A DNA stretch of 64,000 nt from contig NZ_VENF01000013.1 in NCBI RefSeq assembly GCF_009711715.1, forward strand, positions 59,728 through 123,727, read 5' to 3'. The position numbers were made by a program, and so were the translations under genes. This document shows, piece after piece, positions 8,777-20,107 of this stretch. Below the pieces are notes generated by a model. That model did not search any database. It was not told where the DNA came from and was given only the letters and a program-made list of their open reading frames with translations. How positions within the stretch are numbered: the stretch's first letter is position 1; each line of letters begins with the position of its first letter. This stretch comes from Methylophaga sp. GTDB taxonomy: Bacteria; Pseudomonadota; Gammaproteobacteria; Nitrosococcales; Methylophagaceae.

Positions 8777-10149
8777 TGTCCTTGTCCATGACACTGGAAC
8801 AACTGGGTCGCCTGCTTGGCTGTGATGTTACTGCAGCTGATGTCAAAGTCCGGGGCGCCGTAATAGATACCCGTAAGATTAAGCCGGGCAACCTCTTTGT
8901 CGCCCTCAAGGGCGACCATGTCGACGGCCATGATTATCTGGCACAGGCCCGTGAAGCCGGTGCCAGTGCTGCTTTGGTGTCTGAGTTACGCGACGATGCA
9001 TTACCGCAGCTTCTGGTGAAAGATGTCAGACAGGCTTTTGGCAAGATCGCCCGTGCCTGGCTGCAGCAGAATCGTACCCGTGTAGTTGCCATTACCGGCA
9101 GTAACGGCAAAACCAGTGTTAAGGAAATGGTGACCGCCATTCTGCGGCAAGTGGGACCGGTTCTGTCGACTCAGGGCAATCTGAATAATGATCTGGGTGT
9201 GCCGTTGACGCTGTGCCGGCTCGACCCGGAAGACAAGTTTGCCGTAATTGAAATGGGGACCAATCATCCCGGTGAAATTGCGCAACTGGTTAAGATTGCT
9301 GAACCCGATGTCGCCGTCATCAATAACATCGCACCGGCACATCTGGAAGGCTTTGGTTCCGAAGAAGGGGTTGCAGTAGAAAAAGGTGCCATTTATGCGG
9401 GGCTGGCGAAAAATGGTACGGCGGTCGTCAATGCTGATATGCCCTATAAGGATACCTGGGCACCTCTGATTGCAGACAGAAAAACCCTGACATTCGGATT
9501 GGAAAATGAAGCTGATATCCGCGCTGATTATATTCAGCCGGATCCGACAGCCAGCCACTTTCTGGTCGAAATGGCAGGCGTCAGTCACCACTTTGATTTG
9601 CCATTACCTGGTTTGCATAACGTTAACAACGCGCTGGCAGCGATAGCCGTTTGCCATGCACTGGAAGTTCCGGTGGACGCGATGGTGCGTGGACTTGCTG
9701 GTATGCGTGCTGTGCCGCACCGGCTGCAGCTGAGAGCCGGGCTTAATGATTCACGCCTGATCGATGACACATACAATGCCAATCCCGGCTCCTATCTGCA
9801 GGCGCTGAAAACCCTGGCCGGATTTAGCGGCGAACACTGGCTGGTGCTGGGTGACTTCGGTGAACTTGGTAATGACAGTGACAAGATCCACGCTGATATG
9901 GGTAAACAGGCCCGTGATGCCGGTGTCAGCCGTTTATTTACGGTAGGTAACAGCAGCCGTATGGCCGGTCAGCAATTCGGCTGCGGCGCACAACATTTTG
10001 AGGATCTCAAGACTTTGCAGCAAAGCTTGCAACAGGAATTAAGCAGGGATGTGACTTGTTTGATTAAAGGATCACGTTTTATGCAACTGGATCAGCTGGC
10101 TGATCAGCTGGCCCAAGAAGGAGAGGCTGATGCTGCTGCTGTTAAGTGA
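8776..10149 (+). CDS. murF: UDP-MurNAc-tripeptide--D-Ala-D-Ala ligase MurF
   Basis: Last cytoplasmic ligase of UDP-MurNAc-pentapeptide synthesis. 457 residues from the ATG at 8776, which overlaps the murE TGA by one base and follows GGGAGGGG at 8764-8771; an in-frame TTG three bases earlier is less likely. ATP-binding loop GSNGKT near residue 108 and the [10 protein letters not shown] stretch are typical. The end overlaps the mraY start by 20 bases. Confidence 0.96.
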   Translation: MSLSMTLEQLGRLLGCDVTAADVKVRGAVIDTRKIKPGNLFVALKGDHVDGHDYLAQAREAGASAALVSELRDDALPQLLVKDVRQAFGKIARAWLQQNRTRVVAITGSNGKTSVKEMVTAILRQVGPVLSTQGNLNNDLGVPLTLCRLDPEDKFAVIEMGTNHPGEIAQLVKIAEPDVAVINNIAPAHLEGFGSEEGVAVEKGAIYAGLAKNGTAVVNADMPYKDTWAPLIADRKTLTFGLENEADIRADYIQPDPTASHFLVEMAGVSHHFDLPLPGLHNVNNALAAIAVCHALEVPVDAMVRGLAGMRAVPHRLQLRAGLNDSRLIDDTYNANPGSYLQALKTLAGFSGEHWLVLGDFGELGNDSDKIHADMGKQARDAGVSRLFTVGNSSRMAGQQFGCGAQHFEDLKTLQQSLQQELSRDVTCLIKGSRFMQLDQLADQLAQEGEADAAAVK

Positions 10150-11212
10150 ATATCTGACCCAGTATTACAGTGGGTTCAACGTCTTCCAGTATCTGACACT
10201 GCGGGCGATTCTGGGAACTATCACCGCGCTGGGCATTGCCTTGCTTATTGGCCCGACCATGATCCGGCACCTGAGCTTCAAGCAAATCGGCCAGGTAGTG
10301 AGACGTGATGGTCCCGAGTCACATTTCAGCAAAAGCGGTACGCCGACCATGGGGGGCTCGCTGATCCTGGTGGCGATAGCCGTCAGTACCCTGCTCTGGG
10401 CCGATCTTGCTAACCGCTACGTCTGGGTGGTCCTGATTGTGACTTTGGCTTTTGGTCTTATCGGTTTTGTAGATGACTACATCAAACTGGTGAGACAGGA
10501 CCCGCGTGGCCTGTTAAGCCGCTACAAGTATTTCTGGCAGTCACTGTTCGGCGCCGGTGCCGCGGTATTTTTATTTTTCACTGCCACGGTCCCCGAGGAA
10601 ACCACGCTGATCGTGCCGTTTTTCAAGGAAGTCATTATTCCTCTGGGTGGCTGGTACATGCTGCTGACTTATCTGGTGATTGTCGGCAGCAGTAACGCAG
10701 TCAATCTGACTGACGGGCTGGATGGACTGGCTATCATGCCGACGGTGATGGTGGCGTCTGCACTAGGTTTATTCAGCTATGTCGGGGGGCACTCTGAGTT
10801 TGCCCAATATCTGCAGATTCCGTTTATCCCCAGTGCCGGTGAACTGACGGTGTTCTGTGCCACTCTGGTTGGTGCCGGACTCGGCTTCCTCTGGTTCAAT
10901 ACCTATCCCGCTCAGGTCTTTATGGGCGATGTCGGCGCATTGGCTTTGGGCGCTGCATTGGGCACGGTCGCTGTACTGGTTCGTCAGGAACTGGTGCTGT
11001 TGATTATGGGCGGTGTGTTTGTCATTGAGACGCTGTCGGTGATGATTCAGGTTGCCTCATACAAACTGCGTGGTAAACGCGTGTTTCTGATGGCACCGAT
11101 TCACCATCACTATGAGCTGAAAGGCTGGCCGGAACCCCGCATTATTGTGCGCTTCTGGATCGTGACGGTATTCCTGGTTCTGATTGGTTTGGCAACGCTG
11201 AAAATACGATGA
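10130..11212 (+). CDS. mraY: Phospho-MurNAc-pentapeptide transferase MraY
   Basis: Integral membrane enzyme of about 10 helices that transfers phospho-MurNAc-pentapeptide to undecaprenyl phosphate, giving lipid I. 360 residues, same as E. coli. Recognisable are the GTPTMGG loop, the Asp pair in GFVDDYIK, the [10 protein letters not shown] motif and the histidine-rich [11 protein letters not shown] loop. The start lies inside the end of murF with GGAGAGG immediately upstream. Confidence 0.97.
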   Translation: MLLLLSEYLTQYYSGFNVFQYLTLRAILGTITALGIALLIGPTMIRHLSFKQIGQVVRRDGPESHFSKSGTPTMGGSLILVAIAVSTLLWADLANRYVWVVLIVTLAFGLIGFVDDYIKLVRQDPRGLLSRYKYFWQSLFGAGAAVFLFFTATVPEETTLIVPFFKEVIIPLGGWYMLLTYLVIVGSSNAVNLTDGLDGLAIMPTVMVASALGLFSYVGGHSEFAQYLQIPFIPSAGELTVFCATLVGAGLGFLWFNTYPAQVFMGDVGALALGAALGTVAVLVRQELVLLIMGGVFVIETLSVMIQVASYKLRGKRVFLMAPIHHHYELKGWPEPRIIVRFWIVTVFLVLIGLATLKIR

Positions 11213-12564
11213 CACAAGGCATGAATAAACTTTCACATAAAAACTGCCTGATAGTCGGCCTGGGGCAGACAGGATTATCATGTGCCCGTTTTCTGGCCGA
11301 CCGTGCACTCAGCGTTGCCGTGATGGACACCCGTGAGCAGCCGCCCGCATTGAGTCTGTTGCAGCAGGATTATCCGCAGGTGTTGATTAAAACCGGGGGG
11401 CTGGATAGTGACTGGCTGTTACAGGCTGATTTGATCATATTGAGTCCGGGCGTCGATCCCAGGCTGCCGGAAATCCGCGCTGCGCGTGAGGCAGGCATTG
11501 AAATGATCGGTGATATCGAGCTGTTTGCCCGTTATGTCGATGCGCCGGTGGTAGCGATAACCGGTTCCAATGGCAAGAGTACGGTCACGACTCTGTTAGC
11601 CCTGATGGCACAAATTGCGGGTAAAGATATCCGCATCGGCGGCAATCTGGGCACACCGGCGCTGGATCTGCTCAGTGACAAGGCGCCCGATTTTTATATT
11701 CTGGAGCTGTCGAGCTTCCAGCTTGAAACCGTATGTTCACTCAATGCTTTTGCCGCAGTGATCCTCAATGTCAGTCCTGATCACCTGGATCGTTACGATT
11801 CAGTCGAAGACTATCAGCGGGCCAAGCAGAAAATTTTTAACGGTGATGGCGTCATGGTGATTAACCGGGATGACCCGGTTGTCAGTGCCATGGCTGAAGA
11901 AAGCCGGATTCAGATTGGTTTCAGCCTGCATAAAACCGAAGGTGTTGACTTTGGCCTGATGCAAAAAGACGGTCAGCGCTGGCTGGCCGAAGGCAATGAA
12001 CCACTGCTGGCGGTTAACAACATGAAAATGGTCGGCACCCACAATCTGGCCAATGCGCTGGCCGCACTGGCACTGGGGTCGGCAATGGCGTTGCCGATGC
12101 CGGCAATGCTGTCTGCCTTGCAGGAATTCAAAGGCCTGCCGCATCGGTGCCGACTGGTCAGAGAACTGGACGGGGTACGCTGGTTTAATGATTCCAAGGC
12201 GACCAATATTGGCGCCTGCGTGGCGGCGATAACAGGGTTGGCTGATGCAGGGCCGGTGGTGCTGATTGCCGGTGGTGTAGGCAAAGGTCAGAACTTTGCC
12301 GAGTTAACTGACACGCTGAAAAAGGCTGTACGTGCCGTGGTTTTGATGGGCGAAGATGCTGACAAGATTGCTGCCATTGTGCCGGCCGAAGTGAAGACAT
12401 TGATGGCGGCGGACATGAATGATGCAGTACGCCTCGCTCGTCAGGCTGCAGAAAAAGGAGACAGTGTTTTACTGTCACCAGCCTGTGCCAGTTTCGATAT
12501 GTTCAGTGGCTATGCGGAGCGCGGCGATAAATTTGAGCAAGCAGTGAGGGCATTGGCGGCATGA
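11209..12564 (+). CDS. murD: UDP-MurNAc-L-Ala--D-Glu ligase MurD
   Basis: Adds D-glutamate to UDP-MurNAc-L-Ala in the cytoplasm. 451 residues: N-terminal UDP-binding Rossmann domain starting with a [13 protein letters not shown] loop, central ATPase domain with GSNGKST near residue 119, and a C-terminal domain ending in [12 protein letters not shown], a MurD hallmark. The ATG overlaps the mraY stop; a second possible start (MNKLSH) lies 4 codons on. Confidence 0.97.
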   Translation: MTQGMNKLSHKNCLIVGLGQTGLSCARFLADRALSVAVMDTREQPPALSLLQQDYPQVLIKTGGLDSDWLLQADLIILSPGVDPRLPEIRAAREAGIEMIGDIELFARYVDAPVVAITGSNGKSTVTTLLALMAQIAGKDIRIGGNLGTPALDLLSDKAPDFYILELSSFQLETVCSLNAFAAVILNVSPDHLDRYDSVEDYQRAKQKIFNGDGVMVINRDDPVVSAMAEESRIQIGFSLHKTEGVDFGLMQKDGQRWLAEGNEPLLAVNNMKMVGTHNLANALAALALGSAMALPMPAMLSALQEFKGLPHRCRLVRELDGVRWFNDSKATNIGACVAAITGLADAGPVVLIAGGVGKGQNFAELTDTLKKAVRAVVLMGEDADKIAAIVPAEVKTLMAADMNDAVRLARQAAEKGDSVLLSPACASFDMFSGYAERGDKFEQAVRALAA

Positions 12565-13700
12565 GCGAAACCAATCTGCAATTTGATCGCAGTCTGCTGT
12601 TTGCCACCGGTGCGTTGATGTTTATCGGCCTGATTATGGTGTGCTCGGCATCGATTACGATTGCAGACAGTAAAACCGGTCAGCCACTGTTTTATTTTAT
12701 CCGGCAGTTGGTGTTTGCCGTCGCCGGCCTGGGCGTAGCCTGGGCGGTGGTGTCAATCAGACTCGCTGTCTGGCAACGAATTGCACCACAATTATTAATG
12801 TTTGGTGTGTTTATGCTGGTCCTGGTGCTGATTCCCGGCATTGGCAGAGAAGTCAACGGCTCAAGCCGCTGGCTGCCATTGGGACCGGTGAATCTGCAGG
12901 TAGCCGAGGTTATTAAGCTTTTTGCCATCCTCTACATTGCCGATTACCTGCAGCGTCACCATGGCCAGTTACACACCTCTTTTCTTAAAGTCCTCGCACC
13001 CTTAATGCTGCTGGGTGTTGCTGCTTTATTACTGCTATTACAGCCGGATATGGGCTCGATGGTGGTGATTATGTCCACCGTACTGGCCATGCTGTTTCTG
13101 GGTGGAGCCCGGCTTGATGTATTTGCTGCCCTGATTGCGGTGATGGGCGCCCTGTTTGCCATGCTGGTCTGGGTCGCTCCATACCGGCTGGAACGGCTGC
13201 AGAGCTTTATGGACCCCTGGGCTGATCCTTTCGGCAGTGGCTTCCAGTTGACCCAGGCGTTGATTGCTTTCGGCCGCGGAGACTGGCTGGGCGTCGGACT
13301 GGGTAGCAGCATGCAGAAACTGTTCTATCTGCCGGAAGCCCATACTGACTTTCTGTATTCCATCCTGGCCGAGGAACTGGGACTGGTCGGTGCGCTGGCG
13401 GTAATTGCTTTGTTCTTTATCTTTATCTGGCGGGCTTTGGCTATCGGCCGTGCTGCAGAAATGGCTGGTCAGGTATTCGGTGCTCAGGTCGCATACGGCA
13501 TCGGTATCTGGCTGGGTATGCAGGCCTGCGTCAATATCGGCGTCAACATGGGCGCACTGCCTACCAAAGGCTTAACCCTGCCATTGATGAGTTACGGTGG
13601 CAGTAGCTTGGTGATTGTCTGTGTTGCCATTGCTTTATTGCTGCGTGTGGATATGGAAACCCGTCTGCCCGAGAAAGCCTCGGCAAGGATCAGACGATGA
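12561..13700 (+). CDS. ftsW: Septal peptidoglycan glycosyltransferase FtsW
   Basis: SEDS-family polytopic membrane protein (about 10 helices) that polymerises lipid II at the septum as partner of FtsI. 379 residues. Family motifs include NGSSRWLPLGP, QPDMGS and the C-terminal KGLTLPLMSYGGSS. It overlaps murD and murG by 4 bases each. Confidence 0.96.
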   Translation: MSETNLQFDRSLLFATGALMFIGLIMVCSASITIADSKTGQPLFYFIRQLVFAVAGLGVAWAVVSIRLAVWQRIAPQLLMFGVFMLVLVLIPGIGREVNGSSRWLPLGPVNLQVAEVIKLFAILYIADYLQRHHGQLHTSFLKVLAPLMLLGVAALLLLLQPDMGSMVVIMSTVLAMLFLGGARLDVFAALIAVMGALFAMLVWVAPYRLERLQSFMDPWADPFGSGFQLTQALIAFGRGDWLGVGLGSSMQKLFYLPEAHTDFLYSILAEELGLVGALAVIALFFIFIWRALAIGRAAEMAGQVFGAQVAYGIGIWLGMQACVNIGVNMGALPTKGLTLPLMSYGGSSLVIVCVAIALLLRVDMETRLPEKASARIRR

Positions 13701-14788
13701 CGGCTGCAACAGTGAAAAAAGTCATGATCATGGCTGGCGGTACTGGCGGCCATGTGTTTCCGGCATTAGCGGTAGCGGATGAACTGAAGCAACGTGATGT
13801 CGAAGTGAGCTGGATTGGTACCGAAAAAGGCATTGAAGCAACACTGGTGCCCCAGGCGGGTTACCCGCTGGCTTTTATCAGTGTGGCAGGCTTGCGTGGC
13901 AACGGCACGCTGGGCTGGTTAATGGCACCGTTTCGGGTGCTGAAAGCCGTCTGGCAGGCAGGGCGCTTGCTACAGGTATTCAATCCGGATGTGGTGATTG
14001 GGCTTGGTGGTTTTGCTTCGGGACCGGGCGGTGTTGCAGCCTGGCTGTTGAAAAAACCGCTGTTGATCCACGAGCAGAATTCGATTCCGGGTCTTACCAA
14101 TAAATTGCTGGCCAGACTGGCCAGAAAAGTGCTGGCTGGTTTCCCGAATAGTTTCGACAGCCGGGTTGAAGCGGAATGGGTTGGTAATCCGGTCCGTAAG
14201 CAAATTGAAGATTTGCCGATGCCGCATTTACGTCAGACCGAAAACGATGGCCGGCTGAAACTGCTGGTTTTAGGTGGCAGTCTCGGTGCCCGCACACTGA
14301 ACGAAGTCGTGCCGGCGGCGTTGCAGCTGATGGATGTCAGTCTGCGACCGGAAGTGCGTCATCAATGCGGCAAAAAACATATTGATGCCTGTCAGGCTGC
14401 CTATCAGCAGGCTGGGGTAGAAGCGGAGATCACGGACTTCATTGCGGATATGGCGCAGGCCTATAGCTGGGCTGACTTGGTGATTTGCCGGGCAGGCGCG
14501 TTGACTGTAGCAGAGATCGCCGCCGCCGGTGTGGCATCCATTCTGGTGCCTTATCCCTATGCAGTGGATGACCACCAAACACATAACGCTGCACTGCTGG
14601 TTGATGCCGGTGCAGCCCGACTGGTTGCCGACAACATGCTCAATGCTGAGGAACTATCAGTGAGTCTAAGGCAGCTTGATCAAGACAGAGAAGGATTATT
14701 AACCATGGCCAATGCGGCGAGACAAGTCGCAAAAATCGGCAGTGCAACCCGGATTGCGGATCTATGTATGGAGTATGCGCATGGATAG
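13697..14788 (+). CDS. murG: N-acetylglucosaminyl transferase MurG
   Basis: GT28-family enzyme on the inner face of the membrane that adds GlcNAc to lipid I, giving lipid II. 363 residues. The N-terminal [16 protein letters not shown] loop, the EQNSIPG stretch and the C-terminal [17 protein letters not shown] motif are characteristic. It overlaps the ftsW stop by 4 bases and runs a few bases into murC. Confidence 0.97.
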   Translation: MTAATVKKVMIMAGGTGGHVFPALAVADELKQRDVEVSWIGTEKGIEATLVPQAGYPLAFISVAGLRGNGTLGWLMAPFRVLKAVWQAGRLLQVFNPDVVIGLGGFASGPGGVAAWLLKKPLLIHEQNSIPGLTNKLLARLARKVLAGFPNSFDSRVEAEWVGNPVRKQIEDLPMPHLRQTENDGRLKLLVLGGSLGARTLNEVVPAALQLMDVSLRPEVRHQCGKKHIDACQAAYQQAGVEAEITDFIADMAQAYSWADLVICRAGALTVAEIAAAGVASILVPYPYAVDDHQTHNAALLVDAGAARLVADNMLNAEELSVSLRQLDQDREGLLTMANAARQVAKIGSATRIADLCMEYAHG

Positions 14789-16202
14789 ATTAACCTCAGC
14801 GATGCAAAGCCGGGTCAAGCATATCCATTTCATCGGTATTGGTGGCGTGGGCATGGGCGGTATTGCCGAAGTCCTGCTGAATCTCGGTTATCAGGTGACA
14901 GGCAGTGATCTGGCAGAAAACAGCCTGATTAAGCATCTTCGTAAACTGGGTGCGACGATTATGATCGGTCATGATCCGAGCTATCTTGAAGGTGCCGATG
15001 TCGTGGTGGTGACCACTGCGGTCACGGAAGACAATATCGAACTGCAGGCTGCGCGTGAACAACGTATTCCGGTAGTACCAAGGGCGGAGATGCTGGCCGA
15101 ATTGATGCGATTCAGCTATGGCATTGCTGTTGCCGGTACACATGGTAAAACGACAACAACCAGCCTGATTGCCTGTCTGCTCAGTGAAGGTGAACTGGAT
15201 CCGACTTTTGTTATCGGTGGCCGCCTTAACAGTGCTGGCAGCAATGCCCGTTTGGGGACCGGCCGTTACCTCGTGGCCGAGGCCGACGAAAGCGATGCCT
15301 CATTCCTGTATTTGCAGCCGATGATCGCCGTTGTCACCAACATCGATCAGGATCATATGGCGACTTATGAAGGCAGTTTCGACAAGCTCAAAGCCACTTT
15401 TGTCGAGTTTCTGCATCACCTGCCGTTCTATGGCCTGGCTGTTATGTGCCTGGATGATCCGGTTATCAAGGATCTGCTGACCGAAGTGACACGGCCGTTT
15501 ATTACCTATGGTCAGGATGAAGAAGCCGATTACCAGCTGGTCAATTTGACGCAGCATCAGGGCCAGAGCTTTTTTACCGTGATTGAAAAACACACCGGTG
15601 AACGTTTCCCGATCACGCTGAACATGCCCGGTCTGCATAATGCGCTGAACGCCACTGCGGCGATGGCGGTTGCCCGTAACCTGCAGGTCAAGATTGAAGT
15701 CTGTCAGCGTGCCTTACTGAAGTTCGACGGTATCGGCCGTCGCTTCAATTTGCTGGGACCGGTTAAAGCCAATGGCGGCGAAGCGATGCTGATTGATGAT
15801 TACGGTCACCATCCCACTGAAATCGCCGCGACACTGGCTGCAACCCGCGGTGGCTGGCCGGATAACCGTCTGGTCGTGGTATTCCAGCCACATCGCTATA
15901 CCCGTACCCGTGACTTGTTTGAAGACTTTGCCCAGGTCCTGTCATCCGTCGATGTACTGGTGGTTTTGGAAGTCTATCCAGCCGGGGAAGCCAAGATAGC
16001 CGGCGCCGATGCCCGCAGTCTGTGCCGTGCCATTCGTCTGCGTGGACAAGTCGAACCGGTGTTTGCCGAAGATAAAGAAGCCTTATACACCGTGCTGCCG
16101 AGTTTATTACAGGACGGTGATGTGCTGCTGACACTCGGTGCCGGTGATATTGGCCGGATGGCGCAGGCGCTGCCTGAAGTCCTGAGCGGAGGTGCTGAAT
16201 GA
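14781..16202 (+). CDS. murC: UDP-MurNAc--L-alanine ligase MurC
   Basis: First ligase of the stem peptide. 473 residues from the chosen ATG at 14781, which has GGAG at 14770-14773 with 7-base spacing; the in-frame ATG at 14775 is too close to that site and the open frame further upstream lies inside mur[12 protein letters not shown] near the N terminus binds [11 protein letters not shown] is the ATP loop, and [10 protein letters not shown] belongs to the central domain. Translation is probably coupled to murG. Confidence 0.95.
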   Translation: MDRLTSAMQSRVKHIHFIGIGGVGMGGIAEVLLNLGYQVTGSDLAENSLIKHLRKLGATIMIGHDPSYLEGADVVVVTTAVTEDNIELQAAREQRIPVVPRAEMLAELMRFSYGIAVAGTHGKTTTTSLIACLLSEGELDPTFVIGGRLNSAGSNARLGTGRYLVAEADESDASFLYLQPMIAVVTNIDQDHMATYEGSFDKLKATFVEFLHHLPFYGLAVMCLDDPVIKDLLTEVTRPFITYGQDEEADYQLVNLTQHQGQSFFTVIEKHTGERFPITLNMPGLHNALNATAAMAVARNLQVKIEVCQRALLKFDGIGRRFNLLGPVKANGGEAMLIDDYGHHPTEIAATLAATRGGWPDNRLVVVFQPHRYTRTRDLFEDFAQVLSSVDVLVVLEVYPAGEAKIAGADARSLCRAIRLRGQVEPVFAEDKEALYTVLPSLLQDGDVLLTLGAGDIGRMAQALPEVLSGGAE

Positions 16203-17092
16203 TGGCCCTGCAGCAGACTTTAAGAGGTGAACTCAAGCAGCATGAACCGTTGGCGCGCTATACCTCATGGCGGGTTGGTGGTGAAGCCAAGCAGCTTTAT
16301 CGTCCGGCCGATGCCGTTGACCTGGCCGCTTTCCTGCAGCAGCTGCCGATTGATGAACCGGTTTTGTGGCTGGGCCTTGGCAGTAATCTGCTGGTGCGGG
16401 ACGGTGGTTTTAACGGCACCGTCATTGTCACTGCCGGTGCACTGCAGAATATTGATATTGAAGGCAAGAAGGTCGAAGCCGAAGTTGGTATTTATTGCAG
16501 CAAGCTTGCCAAACAGGTCGCAAGGGCCGGACTCAAAGGCGCGGCATGGCTGGCTGGTATCCCTGGCACATTGGGTGGGGCACTGGCGATGAATGCGGGT
16601 GCCCATGGCGGTGAAACCTGGGATTTTGTCACCAGTGTTACCACCATTGATAAGCACGGTGAGCTGCGTCAGCGCCCGCTGGCCGACTTTGATGTGCGCT
16701 ATCGCCACGTCGCCCTGCCACAGGGTGAATGGTTTGTTGCTGCCACGCTGCAGTTTGAACAGGGTGACGCCAGAGCGGAAAGCGATCTGATTCGTGAACT
16801 GTTGAAAAAACGCAATGCCAGTCAACCGACTAACCAGCCCTGTGCCGGGTCAGTATTCCGTAATCCGGAAGGCGATTTTGCCGGCAGACTGATTGAAAGC
16901 AGTGACCTCAAGGGGCTTACTGTGGGCGGTGCCAGTGTCTCAACCAAACACGCTAATTTCATCGTTAATGATGGCAGCGCCACTGCCGCGGATATCGAAA
17001 ACCTGATTAAGCTGGTGCAGGACAAAGTTGAACAGTTGCAGGGCGTCCGGCTGACACCGGAAGTGCATATCATCGGGGAGGTGGCGGCATGA
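16199..17092 (+). CDS. murB: UDP-N-acetylenolpyruvoylglucosamine reductase MurB
   Basis: FAD- and NADPH-dependent reductase forming UDP-MurNAc. 297 residues; a FAD-binding stretch [16 protein letters not shown] is clear, followed by CAGSVFRNP with the catalytic Ser and a [16 protein letters not shown] segment. The size is that of the shorter MurB class, unlike the roughly 340-residue E. coli protein. Two ATGs in tandem (16199 and 16202) overlap the murC stop; either could be used. Confidence 0.96.
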   Translation: MMALQQTLRGELKQHEPLARYTSWRVGGEAKQLYRPADAVDLAAFLQQLPIDEPVLWLGLGSNLLVRDGGFNGTVIVTAGALQNIDIEGKKVEAEVGIYCSKLAKQVARAGLKGAAWLAGIPGTLGGALAMNAGAHGGETWDFVTSVTTIDKHGELRQRPLADFDVRYRHVALPQGEWFVAATLQFEQGDARAESDLIRELLKKRNASQPTNQPCAGSVFRNPEGDFAGRLIESSDLKGLTVGGASVSTKHANFIVNDGSATAADIENLIKLVQDKVEQLQGVRLTPEVHIIGEVAA

Positions 17093-18027
17093 CGCGCCGG
17101 GTAGAGAATGCAGCGGAGTTCGGACGGGTTGCCGTATTGATGGGCGGTCGCAGCGCCGAGCGTGAGATTTCTCTTATCAGCGGCAAAGCCGTGCTGGCCG
17201 GTTTACAGCGCAAAGGTGTTGATGCTTATGGCATAGATGTCAGTTTTGATATCTGTCACAAGCTCGGCAGTGGCCAGTTTGATCGTGCCTTTGTGGTCTT
17301 GCATGGCCGTGGCGGTGAGGACGGTGAAATCCAGGGCTTTTTACAAGCGGTCAATCTGCCTTATACCGGCAGTGGTGTCACCGCATCCGTGTTGTCGATG
17401 AACAAACGTATCAGCAAAAACAACTGGATCCAGCAGGGCCTGCCCACTGCTGATTTTGCCCGAGTCACGCGTGACAGCGATGCCGAGATACTGGTTTCAC
17501 AACTGGGACTGCCACTTATTATCAAGCCGGTCAATGAAGGCTCCAGTATCGGCATGAGCAAAGTCAAAACCATGGTTGAGCTCCAGGATGCAATTGAACT
17601 GGCACTGAATTATGACGCCGATGTGATTGCCGAGCAGTGGATTCACGGTGAGGAATACACCGTCGCAATTCTGGATGGTGAAGCCCTGCCGGCTATCCGT
17701 TTGAAAACACCGCGTGAATTTTATGACTTTGAGGCCAAGTACCAGTCGAACTCGACCGAGTATCTGTGTCCGTGCGGCCTTGACTCAGAAAGTGAACAAC
17801 GCATGCAGCAACTGGCATTAAAGGCCTTTGACGGGCTGGGCATGACAGGCTGGGGCCGGGTCGACTTTATGCGTGACGGTAAAGGTGAATATTTTTTGCT
17901 GGAAACCAACAGTGTGCCGGGCATGACTGATCACAGCCTGGTGCCGATGGCGGCGAAGCAGGCCGGCATTGAATTTGATGATCTGGTCTGGCGGATTCTG
18001 GAAACCAGTTTCAGGGAGTCGCTTTGA
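17089..18027 (+). CDS. ddlB: D-alanine--D-alanine ligase
   Basis: ATP-grasp enzyme making the D-Ala-D-Ala substrate of MurF. 312 residues. Characteristic stretches are LMGGRSAEREISL near the N terminus, ALHGRGGEDG-like VVLHGRGGEDGEIQG, IIKPVNEGSSIGMSKV and the metal-binding LLETNSVPGMTDHS. The location inside the dcw cluster between murB and ftsQ identifies it as the DdlB type. Confidence 0.96.
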   Translation: MTRRVENAAEFGRVAVLMGGRSAEREISLISGKAVLAGLQRKGVDAYGIDVSFDICHKLGSGQFDRAFVVLHGRGGEDGEIQGFLQAVNLPYTGSGVTASVLSMNKRISKNNWIQQGLPTADFARVTRDSDAEILVSQLGLPLIIKPVNEGSSIGMSKVKTMVELQDAIELALNYDADVIAEQWIHGEEYTVAILDGEALPAIRLKTPREFYDFEAKYQSNSTEYLCPCGLDSESEQRMQQLALKAFDGLGMTGWGRVDFMRDGKGEYFLLETNSVPGMTDHSLVPMAAKQAGIEFDDLVWRILETSFRESL

Positions 18028-18806
18028 TGGCAGTCAATAAGCAAAAACGCGGTGCCAGCATTACCGAGGCGAAAGTCAGTCAGACCAGAGACTGGAAACA
18101 GAGCCTGCGGCAGGCACTGGCTCTGGTCGTGGTGGTGGTGATCATCGGCGGCACAGCTTATATGCACGAGGCTAATACGCTACCGGTCAAACATGTGACT
18201 GTCGAAGGCGAAATCCGTCATGTTGACCGTGATCAGCTGGTGGAAGCCGTAGCTCCGTTTGTACGCGGCAGCTTTCTGGATGTCGATGTCGCCAGCATAC
18301 GGGCTGCCGGTGAACAGCTGCCCTGGATTAAGCAGATTCAGGTCAGACGGGTGTGGCCGGACACCCTGCATCTGGTAGTCGAGGAACATAAGGCAGTGGC
18401 TCGCTGGAATGAAGATGGTCTGGTTAACAGTCTGGGTGGTGTGTTCAAGCCGGCGCTCAATACCATCCCGGCAGGGCTTATACAGATGAATGGCCCGGAA
18501 GGGACCAGTGAACTGATGGCGAGAAGACTGGTAGACATTCAGCAACAGCTGAAACACCTGGGGCTGAGAGTCACGGCGATCAGCATGGATAAACGCCGTG
18601 CCTGGCAAGTGGATTTCAAAGACGGCCTGCACCTGAAGCTGGGCCGGGCAGAGGGGGATACCCGTCTGCAGCGCTTTATTGATGTTTATCGAAGCGGCCT
18701 GAACAGCTTCAGGGAGCAGATTAAAGAAATTGATATGCGTTATACCAACGGGCTGGCCGTGGTCTGGAAAGACGGTCAGCAACCTGATTTTAATGGGACT
18801 GTGTAA
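18027..18806 (+). CDS. ftsQ: Cell division protein FtsQ
   Basis: Bitopic divisome scaffold, 259 residues from the ATG at 18027 (overlapping the ddlB TGA; an in-frame TTG three bases before is less likely). A basic cytoplasmic tail, one helix at about 32-50, a POTRA domain (about 55-125, starting VKHVTVEGEIRHV) and the beta domain follow. It links FtsL/FtsB to the early divisome. The stop overlaps the ftsA start (TAATG). Confidence 0.95.
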   Translation: MAVNKQKRGASITEAKVSQTRDWKQSLRQALALVVVVVIIGGTAYMHEANTLPVKHVTVEGEIRHVDRDQLVEAVAPFVRGSFLDVDVASIRAAGEQLPWIKQIQVRRVWPDTLHLVVEEHKAVARWNEDGLVNSLGGVFKPALNTIPAGLIQMNGPEGTSELMARRLVDIQQQLKHLGLRVTAISMDKRRAWQVDFKDGLHLKLGRAEGDTRLQRFIDVYRSGLNSFREQIKEIDMRYTNGLAVVWKDGQQPDFNGTV

Positions 18807-20056
18807 TGTCGAAACGTAGTGAGAGAGAACTCATCGTCGGACTGGATATCGGCACCTCGAAAGTGGTGGCAATTGTGGCGGCGCCGATTCTGGATGCCGG
18901 CCCCAATGAAAACCAGCTGGAGATCATCGGCATTGGTTCGCATCCGGCCCGCGGCATGAAAAAAGGGGTGGTGGTCAATATCGAATCCACTGTGCAGTCG
19001 ATTCAGCGTGCCATCGAAGAAGCCGAGTTGATGGCCGGCTGCCAGATCCATTCGGTCTATGCCGGTATTGCAGGCAGTCACATCCGCAGCCTGAATTCGC
19101 ATGGCACGGTCGCGATTCGTGACAAAGAGGTAACTCAGGGCGATCTGGATCGGGTGCTGGATGCAGCACGGGCGGTGCATTTTCCGGGTGATCAGCAACT
19201 GCTGCATGTGCTGCCACAGGAATTCATTATTGATAACCAGGAAGGTATCCGTGAGCCGATTGGCATGTCCGGTGTCCGCCTGGAAGCCAAGGTGCATCTG
19301 ATTACCGGCGCTGTAAGCGCTGCCCAGAACATTACCAAATGTATCGAGCGCTGCGGCCTGCATGTGGACGGCATCATCCTGGAACAGATGGCATCCAGCT
19401 ATTCAGTACTGGATCAGGACGAGAAGGAACTGGGTGTCTGCATCATCGACATTGGCGGCGGCACGACCGATATTGCCGTGTTTGTTGACGGTGCGATTCG
19501 TCACACTGCGGTAATTCCGATTGCCGGTGATCAGGTGACCAACGACATTGCAGTCGCTTTGCGGACACCGACCCAGTACGCCGAAGAAATCAAAATCAAA
19601 TATGCCTGTGCGCTGACTCAGCTGGCACGTGAAGATGAAACCATCGAAGTCCCCAGCGTTGGTGACAGGCCGCCACGGCAACTGGCCAGACAAACCCTGG
19701 CTGAGGTCGTGGAACCACGCTATGAGGAGCTGCTGATGCTGGTCCAGGCTGAACTGCGTCGCAGTGGATTTGAGGAAATGCTGGCTGCCGGCATCGTGCT
19801 GACAGGCGGTAGTTCCAAAATGGAAGGCGTCATCGAACTGGCTGAGGAAGTCTTCCATCTGCCTGTGCGTCTGGGCGTACCACAACATGTCGGGGGACTG
19901 GTTGACGTGGTACGTAATCCCATCCATGCCACAGGTGTCGGGTTGCTGTTATTCGGCAACGAGGAACATGCCCCGGGGCATGGTGAATTGAAAGTAAGCG
20001 ATGGCTTTAAAGGCATGCTGGCAAGAATGAAAAGCTGGTTCCAGGGGAACTTCTAA
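18806..20056 (+). CDS. ftsA: Cell division protein FtsA
   Basis: Actin-like ATPase that tethers FtsZ to the membrane. 416 residues, with LDIGTSKVVAIV near the N terminus (phosphate 1), IDIGGGTTDIAVF (phosphate 2) and GIVLTGGSSKMEG (adenosine motif). The C-terminal end MKSWFQGNF fits the membrane-binding amphipathic helix. It ends 51 bases before the ftsZ start. Confidence 0.97.
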   Translation: MSKRSERELIVGLDIGTSKVVAIVAAPILDAGPNENQLEIIGIGSHPARGMKKGVVVNIESTVQSIQRAIEEAELMAGCQIHSVYAGIAGSHIRSLNSHGTVAIRDKEVTQGDLDRVLDAARAVHFPGDQQLLHVLPQEFIIDNQEGIREPIGMSGVRLEAKVHLITGAVSAAQNITKCIERCGLHVDGIILEQMASSYSVLDQDEKELGVCIIDIGGGTTDIAVFVDGAIRHTAVIPIAGDQVTNDIAVALRTPTQYAEEIKIKYACALTQLAREDETIEVPSVGDRPPRQLARQTLAEVVEPRYEELLMLVQAELRRSGFEEMLAAGIVLTGGSSKMEGVIELAEEVFHLPVRLGVPQHVGGLVDVVRNPIHATGVGLLLFGNEEHAPGHGELKVSDGFKGMLARMKSWFQGNF

Positions 20057-20107
20057 GCTGAGTAATTCAGTGTGCTGATGTAAACAAATTTATTGGGGGA
20101 GAAAACA

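Noticed and set aside
14712..14780. Longer N terminus for murC
   Set aside because: These codons lie inside murG in another frame; the GGAG at 14770-14773 fits the ATG at 14781.
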